A DNA stretch of 64,000 nt from Caulobacter sp. BP25. GTDB taxonomy: Bacteria > Pseudomonadota > Alphaproteobacteria > Caulobacterales > Caulobacteraceae. The notes under the pieces were generated by a model. That model did not search any database, was not told the DNA's origin, and saw only the letters and a program-made list of their open reading frames with translations. Positions within the stretch are counted from its first letter, which is position 1. Every line of letters starts with the position of its first letter. Shown here one piece after another: positions 33,745 through 40,580 of the stretch. A program made the translations under genes and the position numbers. Where the stretch lies: contig NZ_PEGH01000011.1 in the NCBI RefSeq assembly GCF_002737755.1, positions 1 to 64,000 of the forward strand. Reading direction: 5' to 3'.

Positions 33745-33935
33745 TCGACGCTGGGCCGCGTCTACGTCGCCAATGGTCAGGTGATCGAGTTGCGAGCTTG
33801 GCTGGATCGACGGGACCGAACGACCTTTGCAACGGGCCTTCGGTTGCCCTGACAAGCGGGTGCTTGCCGTGCTGGCGATCCTTGGTCTGCATGCTGTGCG
33901 GGGAGGCCGAGCCGCCGGGCGCGCAAGCGTTCGCC
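33745..33935 (+). pseudogene. decayed copy of the propeller C-terminus
   Basis: In one frame 33760-33792 reads VYVANGQVIEL, resembling VFVVNGQIFQ of the upstream protein. In the next frame 33803-33900 reads WIDGTERPLQRAFGCPDKRV then LAVLAILGLHAVRGG, resembling the upstream RIDVPERPLQLIFGGESGRT and LFVLTHHSLYAL. About eight codons are missing between the two parts and the frame changes, so this is a relic. It fills most of the 314-base gap between the pectate-lyase-like gene and the TonB receptor gene. A former tandem gene or domain duplication was probably deleted here. Confidence 0.68.
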
Positions 33936-33942
33936 GCCACCT

Positions 33943-33954
33943 ACGACCATGGTC
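33943..33954. promoter_or_regulatory. ACGACCATGGTC site before second TonB receptor gene
   Basis: Contains the perfect 10-bp palindrome GACCATGGTC and shares twelve bases with the site at 30645-30656. It lies about 80 bases before the TonB receptor start. No other copy of the 12-mer was noticed in the window. Confidence 0.6.
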
Positions 33955-34035
33955 TAATAGTTCGCTTTTTGCGGCTCTGACACAGTCCTTCCACGCCATC
34001 GACGATGGCCAAAAGAAAAATGGGAGGGTTGTAGA

Positions 34036-36993
34036 ATGAGTGCTGTCGGTAGCACGCGAGGGGGATCGTCGTTGCTGAACGCCTTGCTCGCGACGAGCGC
34101 GTTCGCGACGATTGTTGCTGGAGGCGCGGCGCATGCGCAGGCGTCGCAGACGCCGCCGATTGCCGGGCCAGAAGACTCCGTCGTCACCGAGATCGTGGTC
34201 ACTGGGTCGCGCATCCGGTCCGAGGGTTTCACCGCGCCAACGCCAACCCAGATGCTTGGCGTCGCCGATCTTGAGCGCGCCGCCCAGCCGAACATCTTCA
34301 CCGCGATCACCCAGCTTCCGTCATTGCAGGGCTCTACGGGCGCGACCACCGGCACCTTCAGCACCTCAAGCGGCCAGCAGGGGCTGTCTTCCTTCTCGCT
34401 GCGAGGCCTTGGTACGATCCGCACCCTGACGCTGCTGGACGGCCAGCGGGTCGTTCCGGCCAATGTCACCGGCGTTCCGGATATCAGCCTGTTCCCCCAG
34501 CTTCTGGTCGAGCGGGTAGACGTCGTTACTGGCGGCGCCTCGGCCTCGTATGGCTCGGACGCGGTCGGCGGCGTCGTGAACTTCATCACCAACAAGAAGT
34601 TCGTGGGCTTCAAGGCCAACGTGATGGCCGGCGTTACGACCTATGGCGACAACGAGCAGTATCTGGGCCAGTTCGCGGCCGGTAAGAACTTCCTGGGCGA
34701 CCGCCTGCATGTGCAGGTCAGCGGCGAATATGACAGGCAGGAAGGCGTTCCGCCCGGTGGCTTCGGTGAGGAGGCTCCCAACGGCCGCGACTGGTACACC
34801 ACCGCCACGCTGATCAATCGCGGCGTCACCAACGACGGCTCGCCGCAGTATCTCTATCGCGAGCACGCGCAGGCCTATCAGTACACCAAATATGGCCTGA
34901 TCAGCGCGGGCCCCTTGCAAGGCACGGCCTTCGACAAGAACGGTAATCCGTTCCCGTTCCAATACGGTGGTGGCACGCCGTCCAAGCAGGCCAACGGCGC
35001 GGTCATCGGCTGCTATTCGTCGGGCGGCTTCTGTATCGGCGGCGACCTGTCCGGCAACGTCGGTATCGGCACGTCTCTGCAGTCGAAGATCAAGCGCATG
35101 AACAGCTACACGCGCATCGCCTACGATCTCGACGACAACAACGAGATCTACGCGACCTTCAACGCGGCGCGCGTGAAGAGCAGCAACCAGCCCAATCCGG
35201 GCGGGGCCACGACCGGCCTGACCATGTCGTGCTCGAATCCGTATCTGCCCGCTTCGGTCGCGGCAGCCTGCGTTGCGAATGGCATCACCACCTTTACCTT
35301 TGGCACCAGCAACGCGCTGCTGCCCCGGAACATCTCCGTCCATCCGACCCGGACCCAATATCGCGGCGTCGTCGGCGCTGATGGCAAGTTCGGCGTGATG
35401 GGTAAGGAGTGGCGCTACGACGCCTATTACGAGCACGGCGAGAACAAGACGAACATCCACGTTCGCGACATCATGCTGAACCCGCGCTATCGTCAGGCCA
35501 TCCAGGCCACGCTGGTCAACGGCCAGATCGTCTGCGCCGATCCGGTCGCTCGCGCCAACGGCTGCGTCCCGATCAATGTGTTCGGCGGTCAAACACCGAG
35601 CGAGGCGGCGCTTGCCTACATCACGCCCAAGAACGGGCCATACCAGCACTCGGTCCAGAAGCAGGACGTCGCCAGCATCAACTTCAGCGGAGAGCCGCTG
35701 GACGGTTGGGCCGGGCCGATCTCGGTGGCCCTCGGCGGCGAGTGGCGTCGTGAGCAGTATCATGTCCAGGGTGACCCCTATGGCGACGGGGCGGCGGACT
35801 CTCCAAACACGGCCGACTATCCCGCCGACCCAATCCTAAACGCGGCGGGCGCCAACTGGTACGCCGGAAACTATCACTCGGGTCGCGGCAAGTACTCGGT
35901 GAAGGAAGCCTATCTGGAAGTGAACCTGCCGCTGGTGGACTCCGATGCGGCGGGTAAGGCCAACCTGAACGCCGCCGGCCGCTGGACCGACTACAGCACC
36001 TCGGGCACCGTCTATACTTGGAAGGTTGGCGGCACCTGGGACACGCCGATCGACGGTGTTCGCCTGCGGGCGGTGACCTCGCGCGACGTCCGGGCTCCAA
36101 ACCTTTCGGAACTGTTCGCCGCTCCGGTGACCACCACGCTGCCAAACTTCACCAACCCGTTCACGGGTGGGGCGCTATTGGTGCTTCAGAACGTGGTCGG
36201 CAATCCGAACCTCAAGCCAGAGATCGCCAAGAACGCCACGCTGGGCGTCGTGCTGTCGAACCCGAAGTGGCTGCCGGGCTTCAGCGTTTCGGTCGACTGG
36301 TACAACATCGTCCTCAATGGCGGGATCTCTAGCCTGAGCGCCCAGCAGATCGTCAACTTCTGCTATTCGGGTCTGACCCAGTTCTGCAGCGCGTTCAACT
36401 TCACCCCGTCGGCCGGCACGCCCTACGTCAACGCCCAGGTGTTCAACCTGGCGTCCATCAAGACGAGCGGGTTTGACATCGAGACCAGCTATCGGTTCGA
36501 AGCGCCCGGCGTGCCCGGACGGTTCACCGTGCGCGGCATGGCCACGAACACGCATAAGTTCGTGACGAACCCCGGCATTCCGGGCGCGATCGCCAACGAC
36601 TCCGCCGGCCAGAATTCCGGCGCCACGCCAGACTGGAAATTCCTCGCGATCCAGTCCTGGGATAATGACAGCTTCGTCTTCAGCATTCAGGAGCGGTGGT
36701 TCAGCGACGGGACGTTTGGCAACCAGTACGTGACCTGCAAGGCTGGCAGCTGCCCGGTCTCGACCAACAACCACCCGACCATCGACTACAATAAGATGAA
36801 GGGCGCGACCTATGTCGACATCAGCGGCTCGTACAAGTTCGGCAAGGGGCTGCAGGCCTATTTCAAGGTCGACAACCTGCTGAACCGCGACCCGACTCCG
36901 TCGCCGCAGACCAACACCGGTCTCGACGCCAATCCAGCGCTCTACGACCTGCTGGGGCGCTTCTACCATGTGGGCCTGCGCTACAGCTTCTAG
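34036..36993 (+). CDS. TonB-dependent receptor
   Basis: A 985-residue outer-membrane receptor. It has a signal peptide (cleavage near AHAQA), a TonB-box-like EIVVTGSRIRSEGF, plug segments QPNIFTAITQLPSLQGS, FSLRGLGTIRTLTLLDGQRVV and VDVVTGGASASYGSDAVGGVVNFIT, and a barrel ending in YSF. The plug is of the group with GASASYGSDAVGGV, common in Caulobacter and sphingomonads for plant-derived ligands. GGGAGGG lies six bases ahead of the ATG. The gene shares a palindromic site with the pectate-lyase-like gene, so it probably imports that enzyme's products. Two strong cysteine pairs in barrel loops (CYSSGGFC, CADPVARANGC) may form disulfides. Confidence 0.93.
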   Translation: MSAVGSTRGGSSLLNALLATSAFATIVAGGAAHAQASQTPPIAGPEDSVVTEIVVTGSRIRSEGFTAPTPTQMLGVADLERAAQPNIFTAITQLPSLQGSTGATTGTFSTSSGQQGLSSFSLRGLGTIRTLTLLDGQRVVPANVTGVPDISLFPQLLVERVDVVTGGASASYGSDAVGGVVNFITNKKFVGFKANVMAGVTTYGDNEQYLGQFAAGKNFLGDRLHVQVSGEYDRQEGVPPGGFGEEAPNGRDWYTTATLINRGVTNDGSPQYLYREHAQAYQYTKYGLISAGPLQGTAFDKNGNPFPFQYGGGTPSKQANGAVIGCYSSGGFCIGGDLSGNVGIGTSLQSKIKRMNSYTRIAYDLDDNNEIYATFNAARVKSSNQPNPGGATTGLTMSCSNPYLPASVAAACVANGITTFTFGTSNALLPRNISVHPTRTQYRGVVGADGKFGVMGKEWRYDAYYEHGENKTNIHVRDIMLNPRYRQAIQATLVNGQIVCADPVARANGCVPINVFGGQTPSEAALAYITPKNGPYQHSVQKQDVASINFSGEPLDGWAGPISVALGGEWRREQYHVQGDPYGDGAADSPNTADYPADPILNAAGANWYAGNYHSGRGKYSVKEAYLEVNLPLVDSDAAGKANLNAAGRWTDYSTSGTVYTWKVGGTWDTPIDGVRLRAVTSRDVRAPNLSELFAAPVTTTLPNFTNPFTGGALLVLQNVVGNPNLKPEIAKNATLGVVLSNPKWLPGFSVSVDWYNIVLNGGISSLSAQQIVNFCYSGLTQFCSAFNFTPSAGTPYVNAQVFNLASIKTSGFDIETSYRFEAPGVPGRFTVRGMATNTHKFVTNPGIPGAIANDSAGQNSGATPDWKFLAIQSWDNDSFVFSIQERWFSDGTFGNQYVTCKAGSCPVSTNNHPTIDYNKMKGATYVDISGSYKFGKGLQAYFKVDNLLNRDPTPSPQTNTGLDANPALYDLLGRFYHVGLRYSF

Positions 36994-37037
36994 CTCTCTT
37001 TCGCGGCTGCTGTTTACCTCCCCAACTGGGCGCCGCC

Positions 37038-37077
37038 GCCCGGGTCTTGCCTAGGCAGGATCCGGGCGTCTTCTTTA
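37038..37077 (+). terminator. rho-independent terminator after TonB receptor gene
   Basis: GCCCGGGTCTTGCC and GGCAGGATCCGGGC can pair over most of 14 bases with two wobbles, followed by GTCTTCTTT. It lies about 45 bases after the stop codon. The remaining gap to 37264 shows no further gene. Confidence 0.75.
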
Positions 37078-37264
37078 TGGTCTTTGCCCCCCGCCGACCT
37101 TGATGGGAGGCGGGTGGCATCGCTGGCAATGCTGAGGACGATGAGCGCTCTCAGGTCCTCCTGGCGCGCTCGGGCCGCGACATGCGCCAAGCCCGATGAA
37201 CCGTTCAAGGCGCCGCTTCGTTGTACAGCCGGTCGAGCGGTTCGGCCGGCAAGGGGGCGGTTGC

Positions 37265-39046
37265 GTGACACTGCAGCAAGGGCTTTCATTTGGGCTGATC
37301 GGCGCGACGGTGCTCTGCTTTCTCTGGGGGCGGTGGCGCTACGATCTGATCGCGCTCGGCGCGCTGGCGGTCGGGGTTGTCACCGGCTTGATCCCCGTGA
37401 AATCGGCGTTCGACGGCTTCTCTAACGACATCGTGGTGATCATCGCCAGCGCGCTGGTGCTTAGCGCTGCCGTCTCCCGTTCGGGACTTGTGGATCGGCT
37501 CATGTCTCCGTTGCTGCCGCGTCTTAGCGGTGAGGGCAGTCAGGTCCCGGTGCTCGTAACGGTGACCACGCTTCTTTCGATGATGACCAAGAACGTCGGC
37601 GCCTTGGCCTTGATGATGCCGTCGGCCCTGCAGATCGCCAAGCGCACCGGGGTCTCTCCGGGGCGTCTCTTGATGCCGATGTCGTTCGGCTCGCTCGTCG
37701 GCGGCTTGGCGGTTCTGGTGGGCACATCGCCGAACATCATCGTCTCGGAGGTGCGGGGACGGGAACTGGGCGAGCCGTTCCGCATGTTCGATTTCATGCC
37801 CGTGGGCGGTGGCCTCGCCGTACTGACGATCATCTATCTGTCCGTCGCCTACCGCTTGTTGCCCAAGCACAGAAAAGCGGCGATTGACGTAGACGCGGCC
37901 TTGGCCGCAAACGCCTATGTGACTGAGGTTGAGGCTCCAGAAAACTGGCGTTTTGGCGAGGGGCGGGTGGCCGACCTCCGCGCTGCCGCCGAAGGGGCCG
38001 TAGGCGTGGTGGCGATCTTGCGGGGGCGCGAACGGATGGCCTCACCCCGCGCCAACCGTCGCATCCTGCCTGGAGACCAGCTGTTGCTTGAGGGCGAACA
38101 GCAAGCGCTCAACGAACTGATCGTCAAGACGGGGCTCAAGCTGACCGACGCCGATCGGCCCGTCGTCATGAATGAGCCGACCGAAGAGGTTAGGGTGGTC
38201 GAGGCGGTGATCGGGGCAGAGTCCGATCTGATCGGCCAGACGGCGCGCGGTCTGAAGCTGAACGAGGCCTATGGCGTCAATCTGCTGGGCGTCAGCCGCA
38301 GCGGTTATCGGATGGCCGGACGTTTGGCTACGGTGCGCTTACGGGCCGGTGATATGCTGGTGCTTCAGGGGGGCGAGCAGCAACTACCGCTGGCGCTGTC
38401 GGCCTTGGGATGTCTGCCGCTTGCCGAGCGTGAGGTCCGCCTGGGTGGCGCGCGGCATATGTTGCTTCCGACCGTGATCCTGATTGGAGCGATGCTGCTG
38501 GTGGCCTTTGGGGTGTTGCCTGCTGCGGTCGGTTTTTTCGCCGCAGCGGTGCTCGTTGTCGCGACGGGCGCCTTGCGTATGCGCGAGGCCTATGGGGCCC
38601 TGGAGGGGCCGGTGCTGGTTCTCGTCGCGGCGATGATCCCCGTCAGCGAAACCGTCCAATCCAGCGGCGGAGCGGACCTTATCGCTGACTGGCTATCGGG
38701 CGCGTTCCATGGGCTTCCGCCGCTGGTAACCCTCACCGCCATGATGGCGGTGGCGATGGCCGCCACACCCTTCCTGAACAACGCCGCCACGGTGCTGATC
38801 GTCGCGCCGATCGGTATGGGCCTAGCCGAGCGTCTCGGTTTGAGCCCGGACCCCTTCCTGATGGCGGTCGCGGTCGGAGCGGGCTGCGACTTCCTCACGC
38901 CGATAGGGCACCAATGCAACACGCTTGTTCTGGCGCCGGGCGGCTATAGGTTTGGCGACTACGCCCGTCTCGGCGCGCCGCTGACCTTGATGATCCTGGT
39001 CGCGGCGCCCGCGCTCATCGCGTTTTTCTGGCCTTTCGCGCGATAG
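37265..39046 (+). CDS. SLC13/DASS family transporter with TrkA-C domains
   Basis: A roughly 593-residue inner-membrane protein. Two hydrophobic halves (about ten to twelve helices in all) flank a soluble middle of about 200 residues holding two RCK/TrkA-C-like domains (ILPGDQLLLEGEQQALNEL and RLRAGDMLVLQGGEQQL). Membrane motifs include VIIASALVLSAAVSRSGLVDRL, NVGALALMMP, GTSPNIIVS and near the end TPFLNNAATVLIVAPIGM and FLTPIGHQCNTLV. This is the layout of SLC13-type anion/Na+ symporters such as SAC1-like sulfate transporters. The GTG at 37265 has GGGGG ahead and starts at the usual point; the frame extends upstream without a better start. Substrate unknown: sulfate, dicarboxylate or another anion. 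Confidence 0.85.
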   Translation: MTLQQGLSFGLIGATVLCFLWGRWRYDLIALGALAVGVVTGLIPVKSAFDGFSNDIVVIIASALVLSAAVSRSGLVDRLMSPLLPRLSGEGSQVPVLVTVTTLLSMMTKNVGALALMMPSALQIAKRTGVSPGRLLMPMSFGSLVGGLAVLVGTSPNIIVSEVRGRELGEPFRMFDFMPVGGGLAVLTIIYLSVAYRLLPKHRKAAIDVDAALAANAYVTEVEAPENWRFGEGRVADLRAAAEGAVGVVAILRGRERMASPRANRRILPGDQLLLEGEQQALNELIVKTGLKLTDADRPVVMNEPTEEVRVVEAVIGAESDLIGQTARGLKLNEAYGVNLLGVSRSGYRMAGRLATVRLRAGDMLVLQGGEQQLPLALSALGCLPLAEREVRLGGARHMLLPTVILIGAMLLVAFGVLPAAVGFFAAAVLVVATGALRMREAYGALEGPVLVLVAAMIPVSETVQSSGGADLIADWLSGAFHGLPPLVTLTAMMAVAMAATPFLNNAATVLIVAPIGMGLAERLGLSPDPFLMAVAVGAGCDFLTPIGHQCNTLVLAPGGYRFGDYARLGAPLTLMILVAAPALIAFFWPFAR

Positions 39047-39145
39047 CTCGGCGACCCAAATCACGGCCAAGATTGATCAACCGCAACGTCAGGAATGAAC
39101 GTCGGCCGTAAAGTCGAGTCCTCACACCTGCGTTCGAGATGGTCC

Positions 39146-39913
39146 ATGTCGATCAAGCCCGTTGACCTAAATCGCGTCCGTGACCTGCCGCTGCTGGCCG
39201 CCGCCAGCGAAGAGTCGCTCTCCCTGATCGGGCAGGGCGGCTTCCTGCAATGGACCCCCAAGGGCGCCGAGCTGGTCGCGGAGGGCGAGGTCAACGACTT
39301 CCTCTACATCCTGCTCGACGGCGCGGTCGAGCTGGAGGGCACCTGGGGGGATCGCGACACCACCCTGGCTGTCCTGCTGCCGCTCTCGAGCTTTGTGCTG
39401 GCTTCGGTGGTGCTTGAGGCGCCGGCGCTGATGACCGCGCGCACGCTGGCTCGCAGTCAGCTGCTGATGATTCCGGGGGAGCTCTTCCGCCGCGTGATCC
39501 AGCAGGACCAGGCCGTGTCCCTGGCGGTCATCGAGGAACTATCGGGCTGCTACAGCGGCCTGGTGCGGACCATCAAGAGCCACAAGCTGCGTGCGCCGCT
39601 CGTACGGCTGGCCAACTATCTGCTGGTGCAGCAGCAGCGCCAGGGTGGCGGCAGCGTCTTGCGGCTACCGTTGCAGAAGCGGATGCTTGCGTCCTTGCTG
39701 GGCATGACGCCCGAGAACCTGTCGCGTTCGTTCGCGGGCCTCGCTGAGTATGGCGTCAAGGTCGATGGGCCCCTCGTCACCATCGCTCGCCCAGCGATCC
39801 TGGCGCGTTTGGCCAGGCCGGACCCATTGATTGACAATCCCCTGCCGGTCGCCGGCGTGACAATGGGGCAGGCTAGGCGAGAGCGCGAGGCTCACGTCGA
39901 AGGCCGCGCCTGA
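39146..39913 (+). CDS. CRP/FNR family regulator, FtrB-like
   Basis: A 255-residue protein with a cyclic-nucleotide-binding fold (about 15-130: GELVAEGEVNDFLYILLDGAVEL-like) and an HTH (about 150-220) with LPLQKRMLASLLGMTPENLSRSFAGL. The recognition helix keeps Glu, Ser and Arg in the FNR spacing (E-N-L-S-R), predicting a TTGA-type half-site. There is no N-terminal cysteine cluster, so it is not an oxygen-sensing FeS FNR; it resembles FtrB. The ATG at 39146 follows GAGATGG weakly, but the protein then starts in line with the family. The stop overlaps the queD start by one base. It lies 4.5 kb before the ccoN FNR-type box, which it could bind, although FixK elsewhere is the usual activator. Confidence 0.85.
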   Translation: MSIKPVDLNRVRDLPLLAAASEESLSLIGQGGFLQWTPKGAELVAEGEVNDFLYILLDGAVELEGTWGDRDTTLAVLLPLSSFVLASVVLEAPALMTARTLARSQLLMIPGELFRRVIQQDQAVSLAVIEELSGCYSGLVRTIKSHKLRAPLVRLANYLLVQQQRQGGGSVLRLPLQKRMLASLLGMTPENLSRSFAGLAEYGVKVDGPLVTIARPAILARLARPDPLIDNPLPVAGVTMGQARREREAHVEGRA

Positions 39914-40422
39914 TGGCCTATCGGTCGGTAAAGACCTATGGCTCGGAACGCGGACTGTCCTGCGCCTACCGCCAATGGGCCACAGAGAGCCATTGCCAGC
40001 TTCTGCACGGCTACTCCCTGGGTTTCGTCTTCGATTTCGCGGCAGAGCAGCTCGACGCGCGCGGTTGGGTCGTCGATTTCGGCAAGGCTGGTTTTGGCGC
40101 GATCCGCGAGTGGTTGCACCACATGTTCGATCACACGCTGCTGGTGGCGGCGGACGATCCGTCGCGGCTGGAATTTGAGCGGCTTCAAAGGCTGGGCTTG
40201 GCGCAGGTGCGGATCGTGCCTGGCGTCAGTGCCGAAGCGCTGGCCGCTCAGGTGTTTGAATACGCCCAGGCGCTGGTCGACACGGCCACCAAGGGGCGCT
40301 GCTGGGTGGCGTCGGTCGAGTGTCGCGAACACGGCGCGAACGCCGCAGTCTTCGAGAACCCCCATGGCGTCTTGCGGCAGGTGAGCGCCGAGGCGCTGAA
40401 CATGGCGCTCAAAGGCCTCTAG
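39913..40422 (+). CDS. queD: 6-carboxytetrahydropterin synthase (QueD) family
   Basis: A 169-residue protein of the PTPS/QueD family. It has the zinc-binding histidines in SHCQLLHGYSLGFVFDF, the conserved DFGKAGFGAIREWLHHMFDHTLLV with the catalytic Asp-His region, and VECREHGANAA near the end, where the Glu is expected to hold the pterin. A cysteine just before the first zinc histidine (LSCAYR) may be the catalytic one. It makes 6-carboxy-tetrahydropterin from dihydroneopterin triphosphate for queuosine. Translation is coupled to the CRP/FNR gene by a TGATG overlap. No other que genes are near, and this odd pairing is described in the findings. Confidence 0.87.
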   Translation: MAYRSVKTYGSERGLSCAYRQWATESHCQLLHGYSLGFVFDFAAEQLDARGWVVDFGKAGFGAIREWLHHMFDHTLLVAADDPSRLEFERLQRLGLAQVRIVPGVSAEALAAQVFEYAQALVDTATKGRCWVASVECREHGANAAVFENPHGVLRQVSAEALNMALKGL

Positions 40423-40580
40423 CCTTTGGGCAAGCCGCGAGCGTGGGCGGTGAGACAAGGGTCTTTGCTCTCAAAATGTGGCTTGACGATCCACAATATG
40501 AAACAATAGTCGTTGTATCCTAAGACTGGCCGGTTCGCGCAATCAGCATGGGCGCGGCGGAAAAGGTCTGGGAGGACACC

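Noticed and set aside
33827..34039. Small gene ahead of the second TonB receptor
   Set aside because: The frame overlaps the propeller relic and runs into the receptor start; composition after the relic is Arg-rich and not protein-like.
39070..39080. TTGATCAA near the CRP/FNR gene as an FNR box
   Set aside because: TTGATCAA lacks the six-base spacer, and no TTGA-N6-TCAA can be made at this place.
40477..40516. Operator of the PL26 gene from TGTGG / CCACA and ACAA / TTGT repeats
   Set aside because: Arms of four to five bases with long spacers are expected by chance; not listed as a feature.
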